NCBI GenBank assembly: GCA_030430575.1
Contig: JAUIKF010000029.1
Coordinates: 37,329 to 101,328 of the forward strand
Length of the DNA: 64,000 bases
Reading direction: 5' to 3'
Source of the DNA: Bacteroidia bacterium
Lineage (GTDB): Bacteria > Bacteroidota > Bacteroidia > J057
Part shown: positions 1-8,404 of the stretch, piece after piece
Layout: every line of letters begins with the position of its first letter
Position numbering within the stretch: position 1 is the stretch's first letter
The notes under the pieces: model-generated
Databases searched by the model: none
The model's input: the letters and a program-made list of their open reading frames with translations, nothing else
What the model was told of the DNA's origin: nothing
Program-made: the position numbers and the translations under genes

Positions 1-60
1 AATCCATTCTTTTCACGAACAATCCAATTCGGATTTGTGAAATGGGCACTCAGATTGTAA
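1..60 (+). CDS. 3' end of a gene cut by the window edge, possibly an outer-membrane beta-barrel protein
   Basis: The first frame is open from base 1 to a TAA at 58-60 and encodes 19 residues ending in RTIQFGFVKWALRL. A short hydrophobic/aromatic end with an IQFG motif resembles the last strand of TonB-dependent or other beta-barrel outer-membrane proteins of Bacteroidota. Such proteins usually end in an aromatic residue, and this one ends in Leu. Nineteen residues are too few for a family call and the frame could be open by chance. Confidence 0.25.
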   Translation, partial: NPFFSRTIQFGFVKWALRL

Positions 61-339
61 TGTATTGAATTCCTGAGAATTACTTCAAACAAATTTAGGA
101 CAGGATATATCGCTTGTGAAAGTCTTAGATTTGCCTTATAAAGCTTTTGAGCCTTGGTTTTAGAGTTTTGACAGGCAACCAAGTACCTGTCAAGTCGCGG
201 TTGTGAAACAAGAAATTCTACATCAGTATACTTCACTTTTGCTTGATTTTAGGGGTGTTTTTGAGTACATTGCGTGCGTTATGCTTAGTAAAGCCTCTTT
301 CCATGCATTGCAGGGGAACGTAACTAAGTCAAAGATACC
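61..339. other. Spacer with no recognisable gene
   Basis: I see no coding frame of useful length, tRNA or clear promoter here. The stretch is moderately AT-rich and ends in the hairpin at 340-373. Confidence 0.5.
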
Positions 340-373
340 AAGGTTCTATGAAGTTTCAATTTCATAGAACCTT
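340..373. terminator. Hairpin terminator downstream of the polyprenyl synthase gene
   Basis: AAGGTTCTATGAA (340-352) pairs perfectly with TTCATAGAACCTT (361-373) around an 8-base loop, and a T-rich stretch follows on the plus strand. It lies 8 bp beyond the stop of the minus-strand gene at 382. It could also stop plus-strand transcription coming from the left edge. Confidence 0.7.
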
Positions 374-381
374 TTCTCTTT

Positions 382-1356
382 CTACTTCTCCCTTTCAATC
401 GCATAGCGCATCAGCTCACACAGCGAGGTCCTCGCAGGAGACTCGGGGAAAGTCTCCAAAATACCCGCAGCCTCATCGATATACTGCTGCATCACCGTTT
501 TGGCGTATTCCAAGCCGTCGTTATCCGTGATATACTGGATCAGGTATTCGACCTTTTTGGGGTCGGTATTGTGGTTTTTGACGATGTTGACGAGCTTTCT
601 CCGCTCGCGCCAGCTCGATTTGTTGAGGACGTGGATGAGGGGTAAAGTCATCTTCTTTTCCTTGATGTCGATCGCCCGTGGCTTGCCGATGTCTGTCACT
701 CCATAGTCGAGCAGGTCGTCTTTGATCTGAAATGCGATGCCCATTTTCTCCCCAAACAGCCGCATACGCGCACGTTCCTCTTCGTCTTCTGTCGCGCTGG
801 CCGCGCCACATTCGCAGCAGGAAGCAAAGAGGGACGCTGTCTTTTGGCGGATGATGTCGAGGTAGACGGCCTCGTCGATGTTGAGGAGGCGCGCTTTTTC
901 CATCTGAAGGAGCTCTCCTTCAGCCATGAGTTTCACCGCTGTAGAAACGATTTTGAGATGAAGAAAGTCATCGTGTTCCAGGGAAAGGAGCAGGCCACGT
1001 GAGAGGAGAAAATCCCCTACCAGGACTGAGATTTTATTTTTCCAAAGGGCATTGATAGAGAAAAATCCCCGACGCTCGTCTGAGTCGTCTACGACATCGT
1101 CGTGGACGAGGGTAGCGGTGTGAAGCAGTTCCACTAGCGCTGCGCCTCTGTAGGTGGAAGGCGTGATGCCACCACACAGTCGTGCGCTCAGCAAGACGAG
1201 CATGGGACGGAGTTGCTTGCCCTTCCGCTTGAGGAGGTAGCGGGTGATTTTGTCCAGGAGGACCGCATCGCTGCGCATGGCCGAGCGGAAATACTTCTCG
1301 AAGTAGCTCAACTCATCTGCGATGGGTGCTTGTATAGTCTGAAGCGCATTGCTCAT
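382..1356 (-). CDS. Polyprenyl (trans-isoprenyl) diphosphate synthase
   Basis: This enzyme of the IspB/HepT type adds isopentenyl diphosphate units to an allylic primer and supplies the side chain of a respiratory quinone, probably menaquinone in this group. The 324-residue protein has GKQLRP near residue 46 (diphosphate binding), the first Asp-rich motif DDVVDD at 86-91 and the second, KDDLLD, near residue 210. Length is normal for the family. The frame stays open 30 codons upstream, but that extension (1357-1446) is a Leu/Asn run encoded by hexamer repeats, so I start at the ATG at 1356. The exact chain length of the product cannot be read from sequence. Confidence 0.9.
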   Translation of the reverse strand: MSNALQTIQAPIADELSYFEKYFRSAMRSDAVLLDKITRYLLKRKGKQLRPMLVLLSARLCGGITPSTYRGAALVELLHTATLVHDDVVDDSDERRGFFSINALWKNKISVLVGDFLLSRGLLLSLEHDDFLHLKIVSTAVKLMAEGELLQMEKARLLNIDEAVYLDIIRQKTASLFASCCECGAASATEDEEERARMRLFGEKMGIAFQIKDDLLDYGVTDIGKPRAIDIKEKKMTLPLIHVLNKSSWRERRKLVNIVKNHNTDPKKVEYLIQYITDNDGLEYAKTVMQQYIDEAAGILETFPESPARTSLCELMRYAIEREK

Positions 1357-1370
1357 GATCATGCAAAGAT

Positions 1371-1450
1371 ACAAATTCAAGTTCAACCTCAAGTTCAAAT
1401 TCAATTGCAAACTCAAGTTCAACCTCAACCTCAAACTCAAGTTCAAACAA
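1371..1450. repeat. Hexamer run of CAANNT type
   Basis: About twelve degenerate hexamers (CAAATT, CAAGTT, CAACCT, CAAACT and similar) follow one another in strict 6-bp register. They lie directly upstream of the minus-strand start at 1356. The same motif family forms inverted arms at 8142-8400 and 26000-26090. In frame the run would encode a meaningless Leu/Asn-rich peptide, which argues that it is not coding. Confidence 0.75.
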
Positions 1451-1532
1451 GATTACATGAACCTTTTCTTTAAAAGTGTCTAATAGGGTAATTAGTTGGG
1501 ATTCTAAAACAATTTAGCCTGTCCAAAGTAAG

Positions 1533-1630
1533 TGCGGCTGGGATGAAACGGGCGTGGGCGGATGGATTGTAGCGTTGGTCTTGGTTGGCCCGTTTCGATT
1601 TTTTGGTTACTTTTTTCTAAAAAAAGTAAC
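1533..1630 (-). repeat. Dispersed intergenic repeat R1, copy 1 (two hairpins)
   Basis: This is an inverted copy of the elements at 29503-29624 and 35086-35207. It has a short palindrome at one end (GTTAC, T-run, A-run, GTAAC) and a second stem, GAAACGGGC at 1545-1553 pairing with GCCCGTTTC at 1588-1596. The other copies have GAAGCGAGC/GCTCGCTTC at the same place, so two base pairs changed on both sides. The outer end reads TGCGGCTGGG, the complement of the CCCAGCCGCA end of the other copies. Confidence 0.75.
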
Positions 1631-1779
1631 AATACAATGGCTATAAACAACTCCAAAAAAGAAATACTCCTTCATAGATCATCTATCCCCATCCCAATGA
1701 CTAGCCAGAATTGACTGATCATGAACAAAGCAGAATGTCCAAACGCAATTTTTTAGCAACTTGGAGCGAGAACGAGAAA

Positions 1780-1813
1780 TCATTAATTACTCAATCTATC
1801 AATTAATAATTCT
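1780..1813. repeat. Single arm of the ATTGATT-type heptamer repeat
   Basis: A run of TCAATCTATCAATTAATAAT type, close to the right arms at 40670-40704 and 43690-43716. No matching left arm is clear in this spacer. Confidence 0.4.
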
Positions 1814-1890
1814 CTTCAAGGCAACAGGCATGGCGAATCTTTTCGTCATTAAGTAAAACTGCAACATAAATGTAAACAGCAGTTCCTATT

Positions 1891-1966
1891 TGAACCATAT
1901 AAGAAATATAAGGGCATATAAGAGAAGCGTAACCTTAAATGAACTTATATGCCTTATATGGTTTAA
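1891..1966. repeat. 80-bp palindromic repeat E, copy 1
   Basis: It starts TTGAACCATATAAG and ends CTTATATGGTTTAA. The arms consist of CATATAAGG-like units. Similar copies lie at 24471-24550 and 41679-41755. All three lie 65 to 90 bp upstream of a plus-strand gene. A longer reading frame for the next gene begins inside this element, so a start there is unlikely. Confidence 0.75.
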
Positions 1967-2052
1967 AAATACAGGCCAGGTTAGGAAAAATCATATATGA
2001 ATTTGCAGTTGAATTTTCCCAAAGACATACCTGTACGCTGATCTCTACGCTG

Positions 2053-5000
2053 ATGAATACCTCCTTTGCTCGAACCTACCTTCATTTTTTGCTGCTGCTC
2101 GGAATCAGTTTCTTAGCTGTTCCAAAGGCACAGGCGACCCATATCGTGGGGGCTGAATTGTACTATTCGTGTCTTGATTCCACGACCTCTACCTATCGCC
2201 TGACCCTCAAGATGTACCGAGATTGCTTTTTGGGGCAAGCTCCCTTTGACAATCCGATTTACCTCTTTGTCTTTGATGGAAATACAGGTGCCCGGTTGCA
2301 AATCATTAGCATTCCGATACCCGCTAATACGCCACAGATTGTTCCCGCCAATTGGGACTCCTGTGTGGCGACGCCTTATACCATTTGTGTTCAGGAAGGG
2401 GTGTATGAAACCACCGCAGTCTTACCCCCGAGGTTTGGAGGATACGATCTCGCCTGGGCGAGGTGCTGTAGGAATTCGGCTATTACCAACCTTAGCAACC
2501 CGTTAGGAGAAGGGGCTACTTTTTTGGCACATATCCCTGATTCTGCCCTGGCACGCTGCAATTCCATGCCCGTCTTTAAGCAGGTACCGCCCATCTTTTT
2601 GTGTGCCAATCAACAGTTTAATTTCGATCATTCGGCACTAGACCTTGATGGAGACTCCCTCGTCTATGCTTTGGTAGATCCTTATACAGGCGTAGATTTA
2701 TTGAATAATGGCGCTGCCAATAACCTGCAAAACCCCGCCAATCCACCGCCAGTCGTCAATGTGACCAATCCCATGGGGCCACCTCCCTATCGGACTGTCG
2801 GTTTTCAAACGGGTTATTCCTTCCCTGATCCCTTTGGTTCGGGCAATTTTGTCATCAACTCCCAAACGGGCTTTTTGAGTGTGACGCCTAACCAGACGGG
2901 AATTTTTGTATTGGCGATTTCTGTGTTTGAATATCGAAATGGGGTATTGTTGAGTGAAAATAGGCGGGACTTCCAGATTCATGTGTTAAACTGTTTACCA
3001 CAAGGCAAACCACCTGTCATCACCCACGACCTTTCCGCCTTGCCACACAGTAACGACACGGTATTTGTCAAGGCTGATGAGCCGTTCTGCTTTCCTGTGA
3101 CTGTCACAGATGTCAACCCCATGGACGTCTTGACGGCTTACACCGTGAGCGCAGCCTTTGGCAATGGGACATTTACCCCCCCTTATGCGACCTTCAACTG
3201 GTCTGGGACCAATCCCATCACAGGCACTATCTGCTGGAAGCCTGCTTGCCAATATGTCAATCAGACAATTCCGCTGATCATCGGCGCCCGAGACACGGGC
3301 GACTGTCCCAATATTGGCGATGTCTTTGATACGGTCTATGTGAATATTAGCCTAGATCCCAACCAAGGCCCAACCATTATTCCAGATCTCAGTGGACTTA
3401 CGACATCAGGCGATACGATTATTATTCAGGCGAAAAATAGCTTTTGCTTTGATTTTGAGGTCACCGATCCCAATTTGAAAGATAGCCTTATCACCTTCCC
3501 ATCAAGCCCCATTTTTAATGACCCCAACGGGCCTTCTTTTACCTGGAGTGGAAAGAATCCGCTTCAAGGAAAGATCTGCTGGCAGCCGAGCTGCGTCTAT
3601 GCGGGGCAGGTAATTCCCCTTACAATTGGTGCTGCTGACTATGCAACCTGCAATCGATCGCTTTCAGCTTCTCGCACCCTGTTTGTAAAGATCAACATTC
3701 CGCCGAATGCGCCCCCTCGCATCGTTCCCAATCTCAGTGGATTGCAAGTGCAAGGGGACACCATTTGTGTGACAGCTACAGATAGCTTTTGCTTCACCTT
3801 TGCGGTGTTAGATGCAAATGGGGGAGATACCCTGACGGCTTCTGGGGTAAGCCCTATTTTCAGTGATCCGAATGGCCCTACCATCACGACCAATGGGATC
3901 AATCCCATCACGGGTACGGTATGTTGGCGGCCTGGCTGCCAGTATGGAGGGCAGGTGATTCCACTCATTTTAGCGGCGCAAGACCAAGGGCAATGCACCA
4001 ATGTAGGCCACGCTCGAGATACCCTTTTTGTCAAAATCATTATTCCCCCTAATGCGCCGCCTACCGCCAATCACGATTTCACCGGCATACCACGGACAAT
4101 TGGTGATACTATCTTTGTTGATGCCAATGAGGCCTTTTGCTACCGTATCAATTTTGATGACATCAATGTCAATGACTCGCTGACGGTGACAGCACTAAGT
4201 ACCGTTTTTTCCACCGCTAGTCCCCCAGCAACGATTTCCTTGATTGGCACCAATCCCGTCATCGCAACGGTTTGCTGGCAACCTGATTGTAGTTTTGAAG
4301 GGCAAACCATCATGTTTGTGGTAGAAGCAAAAGACAATGGAATTTGTAATACACAACTTTCCACAGCTGATACGGTCTGGGTAAAAATCAGCGACCCCGT
4401 AACCTTGCCGCCCATTGTGATCACAGACCTGAGTGGGACTACACACCAAGGCGATACTATTTTTGTCGAGTTAGGAGACAGCGTGTGTTATGACTTCATG
4501 GTGGTGGACCGCACCTTTGGCAATGGCCTCAATGCGACCTATCGCTTTGAGGATTTGGCTGGCAATAACCTGGGGTTGGGATATTATCAACTCACCCATA
4601 GAAAAGACACCATCTTTGGGCGCGTATGTTTCCGTCCTGGATGTACCAATGGAGGTGGATTGTACCGGACTGTGATCACGGGCATTGACGGAGCGACGTG
4701 TCCCCCATTCGATATTGCAGAGGCATTTGTTTTCATTAAAGTAAATACCAAATTCTTGTCCTTTGCCGGAGTGGATGTGAGTTATTGTGAAGGGACGGGA
4801 GGGATTACGTTAAATGGTGGACCTATTGGTGGCAAAGGGCCTTATGCCTATGTATGGACCTGCGACGATCCTGGCAATTGTGGTTTAGGCAATAGAAATG
4901 CGCCCAATCCGCTGGTCAATCCCAATAAGTCTTCGACTTATTACGTCCAGATCACCGACGCCAACGGCTGTACCAGTGAACTCGACTCCGTTGTCGTCAC

Positions 5001-7035
5001 CATCAATGCCAAGCCCATCGTAGATGCGGGGCGAGACGTATTTCTCTGTCAAGGACAACCTGGCGTTTTACTCAATCCCACCATCCTCAATAGCAACAAA
5101 GCCCCAGGGCCTTATACCTATCAGTGGTCGCCTGCCGACGGCCTCAGCGACGCCAAAGCACAGCGACCTTACGCCAACCCAACTCATACAACCATCTATA
5201 CCCTGATTGTCACCTCCGCCAACGGATGTAACAGCTTTACCACCACGCTGGACTCTCTGAGTACGGTAGTGGTCAATCGCGTCTCTACACCGATTGTGGA
5301 TGCAGGGCCAGATGTAGACATCTGTTTTGGGGACTCGGTGCCGATGTTGGGATTTGCAACGGGGTCTCATCCACCATTTCAATACCAATGGTCTCCCGCT
5401 CAAGGCATGACACAACCTCAGTCTCCTTTCACAAAGGCTGCGCCTGAGTTCACGACCACCTATTCGCTTGTGGTATGGTCACATGGCTGTCCCAGCAAGG
5501 CGGATTCTATCACCGTTCGTGTGCACGCACTGCCAACCGCCGAACCAGGCCCTGCCTGGGAAATCTGCCAAGGGGATTCCATCCAATTGCCAGGCATTGC
5601 GGGCGGAGACTTGCTCGTAGATTATACCTACGACTGGATGCCCAGGCATGGGCTGAGTGACCCTTTTGCCCCGCAACCCTATGCTTTTCCCGATACCACA
5701 ACTACCTATACCCTTGTCGCCACCTCTATCCACGGCTGTGGGAGTGTGCCATATGAGACGAAAGTGATCGTTGCCCCTACGCCCGTCGCGGATGCAGGGC
5801 CTGACGGTTATGTCTGTATGGGAGACTCCATTCAGTTAGATGGGAGTTACTCTTTTAAGGGTGCCCAGCCAACTGGCGGGACAGTTTTTTTCACTTGGGC
5901 GCCTGCTGAAGGGCTGAAAAAGCGATTTATCCCAGATCCAATGGTCACGCCTTCCCAAACGACACGCTACCTGCTTCGCACCAATTATCGCGCATGTGCG
6001 ACGGAGGATGAGGTAGAAATAGCCGTCTTTAATTCGCCCAACAATACCCTGATCACTGCAGATACCAATGTAATCTGTCAAGGCGATTCCGTTCAATTAC
6101 ATGCTTTTGCAGGGCTAGGCAGTGCAACTTATAAATGGAGTCCTGCTCAAAGCTTGAGTGATCCACATGCAGCTGCCCCTTGGGCTTTCCCTATGCAAAA
6201 CCAAGTCTATACTGTATTCATAGATGAAGGGAAATGTAGCGCGATGGATAGCATCAAAATACGCGTAAAACCGACGCCCTCAGCAGAATTCTTCCACAGC
6301 CAAGCGACTGGCTGTGCGCCCTTGGAAGTTGCTTTCCATTCCATTGCCACGCAAGCCTTGGCTTATGCGTGGGACTTTGGTGACGGGACAGGCACGAGCA
6401 ATATTCCCGATCCTGTGCATATCTACACAGCGCCTGGAGACTACCAGATTCGCTTCATGACGACAGGTGAAGGGGGGTGTGAAGCCCACAACGACAGCAC
6501 TTGGGTCACAATCCTGCCAGCGGTTGAAGCACTGTTTAGCTCGGATCCGCCTCGAAGCGAACGATTTGTCCTACCAGATGTGCCCATCCAGTTCACAGAT
6601 CTATCTTCGCATGCTGTAAGTTGGCAATGGGACTTTGGCGATGGCGGAAGTGCCATCGAGCAACACCCAGCCCACATCTTCAGGAAACCTGGAAGCTTTC
6701 AAGTGACGCTTACCGTCACTGGCGAGGGAGGCTGTCGCGATACCTTTTCGTTAGGCCCTTACCAAATCCTTTTGCCCAATCTCTACCTCCCCAATGTCTT
6801 CACCCCCAATGAAGACGGCATTAATGATGTATTCGGGATTGAGTACTCGGGCAAAGAACCGTTTACTCTCCAGATCTTTGATCGCTGGGGGAAATTGGCT
6901 CATACTTCAACAGATCCATCTACCCCATGGGACGGCATTCGCATTAATGGATTAGCCGCGGCAGAGGGCGTGTATTATTATGTGCTTCAGGTAGGGGAAA
7001 ACAGCTTTACAGGGAATGTGACGCTGATGCGGTGA
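2053..7035 (+). CDS. Large cell-surface repeat protein with PKD domains and a gliding-type T9SS C-terminal domain
   Basis: The 1,660-residue protein is expected outside the outer membrane. A signal peptide (residues 1-29, ending KAQA) is followed by THIVGAELYYSC, an N-terminus common in large Saprospirales/Cytophagales surface proteins. From about 320 to 950 there are five to six ~115-residue repeats, each with DLSG, GDTI, a CF pair and GT-CW-P-C. Then come about five repeats of the type DAGPDV-C-GDS...YQWSPA-GLS...TTTYTL, two PKD-like domains (WDFGDG) and a final ~85-residue domain starting LPNVFTPNEDGINDVF, the gliding-motility-associated CTD that directs T9SS export. The ATG at 2053 is chosen because it puts the signal peptide at the N-terminus; the upstream frame runs into a repeat. 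Function, adhesion or gliding, is inferred. Confidence 0.85.
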   Translation: MNTSFARTYLHFLLLLGISFLAVPKAQATHIVGAELYYSCLDSTTSTYRLTLKMYRDCFLGQAPFDNPIYLFVFDGNTGARLQIISIPIPANTPQIVPANWDSCVATPYTICVQEGVYETTAVLPPRFGGYDLAWARCCRNSAITNLSNPLGEGATFLAHIPDSALARCNSMPVFKQVPPIFLCANQQFNFDHSALDLDGDSLVYALVDPYTGVDLLNNGAANNLQNPANPPPVVNVTNPMGPPPYRTVGFQTGYSFPDPFGSGNFVINSQTGFLSVTPNQTGIFVLAISVFEYRNGVLLSENRRDFQIHVLNCLPQGKPPVITHDLSALPHSNDTVFVKADEPFCFPVTVTDVNPMDVLTAYTVSAAFGNGTFTPPYATFNWSGTNPITGTICWKPACQYVNQTIPLIIGARDTGDCPNIGDVFDTVYVNISLDPNQGPTIIPDLSGLTTSGDTIIIQAKNSFCFDFEVTDPNLKDSLITFPSSPIFNDPNGPSFTWSGKNPLQGKICWQPSCVYAGQVIPLTIGAADYATCNRSLSASRTLFVKINIPPNAPPRIVPNLSGLQVQGDTICVTATDSFCFTFAVLDANGGDTLTASGVSPIFSDPNGPTITTNGINPITGTVCWRPGCQYGGQVIPLILAAQDQGQCTNVGHARDTLFVKIIIPPNAPPTANHDFTGIPRTIGDTIFVDANEAFCYRINFDDINVNDSLTVTALSTVFSTASPPATISLIGTNPVIATVCWQPDCSFEGQTIMFVVEAKDNGICNTQLSTADTVWVKISDPVTLPPIVITDLSGTTHQGDTIFVELGDSVCYDFMVVDRTFGNGLNATYRFEDLAGNNLGLGYYQLTHRKDTIFGRVCFRPGCTNGGGLYRTVITGIDGATCPPFDIAEAFVFIKVNTKFLSFAGVDVSYCEGTGGITLNGGPIGGKGPYAYVWTCDDPGNCGLGNRNAPNPLVNPNKSSTYYVQITDANGCTSELDSVVVTINAKPIVDAGRDVFLCQGQPGVLLNPTILNSNKAPGPYTYQWSPADGLSDAKAQRPYANPTHTTIYTLIVTSANGCNSFTTTLDSLSTVVVNRVSTPIVDAGPDVDICFGDSVPMLGFATGSHPPFQYQWSPAQGMTQPQSPFTKAAPEFTTTYSLVVWSHGCPSKADSITVRVHALPTAEPGPAWEICQGDSIQLPGIAGGDLLVDYTYDWMPRHGLSDPFAPQPYAFPDTTTTYTLVATSIHGCGSVPYETKVIVAPTPVADAGPDGYVCMGDSIQLDGSYSFKGAQPTGGTVFFTWAPAEGLKKRFIPDPMVTPSQTTRYLLRTNYRACATEDEVEIAVFNSPNNTLITADTNVICQGDSVQLHAFAGLGSATYKWSPAQSLSDPHAAAPWAFPMQNQVYTVFIDEGKCSAMDSIKIRVKPTPSAEFFHSQATGCAPLEVAFHSIATQALAYAWDFGDGTGTSNIPDPVHIYTAPGDYQIRFMTTGEGGCEAHNDSTWVTILPAVEALFSSDPPRSERFVLPDVPIQFTDLSSHAVSWQWDFGDGGSAIEQHPAHIFRKPGSFQVTLTVTGEGGCRDTFSLGPYQILLPNLYLPNVFTPNEDGINDVFGIEYSGKEPFTLQIFDRWGKLAHTSTDPSTPWDGIRINGLAAAEGVYYYVLQVGENSFTGNVTLMR

Positions 7036-7036
7036 T

Positions 7037-7084
7037 TTGTAGAGTCGCGATTAATCGCGACTCTACAAGCCTTGTTCACAAGGC
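7037..7084. terminator. Perfect palindrome (family P, copy 1) followed by a second hairpin
   Basis: A 32-base perfect palindrome at 7037-7068 has the arm TTGTAGAGTCGCGATT. It is followed by GCCTTGT-TCA-ACAAGGC at 7069-7084 and an A-run. It begins 2 bp after the stop at 7035 and probably ends that transcript. The first hairpin belongs to a dispersed family also seen at 8883, 45801, 46695 and 46805. Confidence 0.65.
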
Positions 7085-7122
7085 AAAAAATGGTTATACT
7101 TGTTATATCATATTAATTTTAC

Positions 7123-8136
7123 ATGAAGTTCAATAAGCTTTACTTTCCCCCCCTACTTCTGATCTTCATATTTTCCGCTTCACTTTTCGCCCAAACCAAT
7201 CCTGGTGAAATTGCCTTCGTGGCTTATAACGCAGATGGAACAGATGGCTTTGCCATTGTGACATTCGTGGATATCCCCAATGGAGCAGAAATCATTTTTA
7301 ACGAGAATGAATGGGATGGAACTGTGTTTAATACAGGGGAAGGGGTCATTACCTGGACAAATACAGGAGGAATAATTGCTGAAGGCACAGTGATCGTATT
7401 TGAAAATTTGTCTGGTGGTTCATCCTCGGTTAGTCATGGTTCCATATCCACAAGTGGGTCCTTTAATTTAAATGTAAGCGGTGAAGCGCTTTATGCGCAT
7501 GTAGGAAGCCCTCCAACCTCCTTTTTAGCCGCCATTGCCAATAATGATTTTACTGCTGCAGGCGCTTCTTTGACAGGTACGGGCTTGACCGTTGGTTCTA
7601 CCGCTATTGAGCTTGATGCCGTAGACGCAGATGCAGATGTAGCTGTTTATATTGGAGCGAATTCGGGGCTATCCGCCGCTGGATACCTGGCTTTAATTGG
7701 TACCCCAAGCGCTGCTACTTGGGATACGCAAGATGCTTCAGGCGACCAAAGTCAGGACGCTACTTTCCCCGACTTTCCCGATGATGTGCCTGGGAATTTT
7801 ACCATTTCAAGCGCAGCCGTTCCCACCCTTTCCGAGTGGGGAATGATCATTATGGCATTGCTGATGGGACTCATGGCAATGATGGCAATGCAAGCCCAAA
7901 CTGCTGTCCAGCACACGGGAAATGCATTGAGCCTTGTGCCTGCTATGATTTCTATTTCTAGAAAAACCTTCCTCCCCAAATTAGGCATCACCTATGCTGT
8001 TCTGATTGTGATTTTCCTTATGGCGATGCTATTATTCGGCTATGAATTGACCGCAGCTGATCCTTGGGGTGTACTGATTTCAGGCGGAATCATCGCTTTT
8101 GGATGGACATTGGGGACCAATCAAGATATGTCTTGA
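7123..8136 (+). CDS. Secreted lamin-tail-like protein with an internal IPTL-CTERM-like motif
   Basis: The 337-residue protein has a signal peptide (1-24, ending LFAQ). Its N-terminal half (26-230) resembles lamin-tail-like extracellular domains (NPGEIAFVAYNADG, IPNGAEIIFNENEW, ITWTNTGG). Residues 234-240 read PTLSEWG, followed by a hydrophobic stretch at 241-256. This is the form of an IPTL-CTERM sorting signal, which normally ends a protein. Here about 80 more residues follow, with two further hydrophobic segments (about 288-307 and 314-330). The C-terminus may therefore be a membrane anchor rather than a cleaved signal. No sorting enzyme is seen nearby. Domain calls are by eye. Confidence 0.65.
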   Translation: MKFNKLYFPPLLLIFIFSASLFAQTNPGEIAFVAYNADGTDGFAIVTFVDIPNGAEIIFNENEWDGTVFNTGEGVITWTNTGGIIAEGTVIVFENLSGGSSSVSHGSISTSGSFNLNVSGEALYAHVGSPPTSFLAAIANNDFTAAGASLTGTGLTVGSTAIELDAVDADADVAVYIGANSGLSAAGYLALIGTPSAATWDTQDASGDQSQDATFPDFPDDVPGNFTISSAAVPTLSEWGMIIMALLMGLMAMMAMQAQTAVQHTGNALSLVPAMISISRKTFLPKLGITYAVLIVIFLMAMLLFGYELTAADPWGVLISGGIIAFGWTLGTNQDMS

Positions 8137-8141
8137 GAAAA

Positions 8142-8400
8142 GTACAAACTCAAGTTCAAGTTCAAAAAGAAAACGGTTCTCTGACAATTTTAGTGGAGTG
8201 TCCACTTTGGCATTCACATCTCCTGAACCCTGCAGGCCCCGTCCTCTTCAAAGAGGACTTCCCACAAGCCCTGGTTGGCGCGAAAACCCCTTTGAAGGGG
8301 TGGGGCCTTGTGCGATCGGGGATGTGTTTGTCAGAAGCGACAAGCTTACCACGGAATTTGTCAGAGAACCAAGAAAACTTGAGTTTGACACTTGTACTTT
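8142..8400. repeat. Inverted-repeat spacer with CAAGTT-type hexamer arms
   Basis: The left arm (8142-8194) runs through CAAACT CAAGTT CAAGTT hexamers and GGTTCTCTGACAA. The right arm (8353-8398) is its inverted counterpart, with TTGTCAGAGAACC and ACTTGAGTTTGACACTTGTAC. The ~155-bp middle holds two smaller stems (CCTCTTCAAAGAGG and CCCCTTTGAAGGGG). The element fills the spacer between two convergent genes, from 6 bp after one stop to 5 bp before the other. It may end transcription in both directions. Confidence 0.7.
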
Positions 8401-8404
8401 CTAT

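Noticed and set aside
1357..1446. N-terminal extension of the polyprenyl synthase rich in Leu and Asn
   Set aside because: It is the translation of a hexamer repeat; the family N-terminus begins at the ATG at 1356.
1371..1450. CRISPR-like array
   Set aside because: Units are 6 bp without spacers; none of the repeat arrays in the window has repeat-spacer structure and no cas gene is present.
1939..2052. Upstream start for the giant surface protein
   Set aside because: It lies inside repeat E and would bury the signal peptide 38 residues from the N-terminus.
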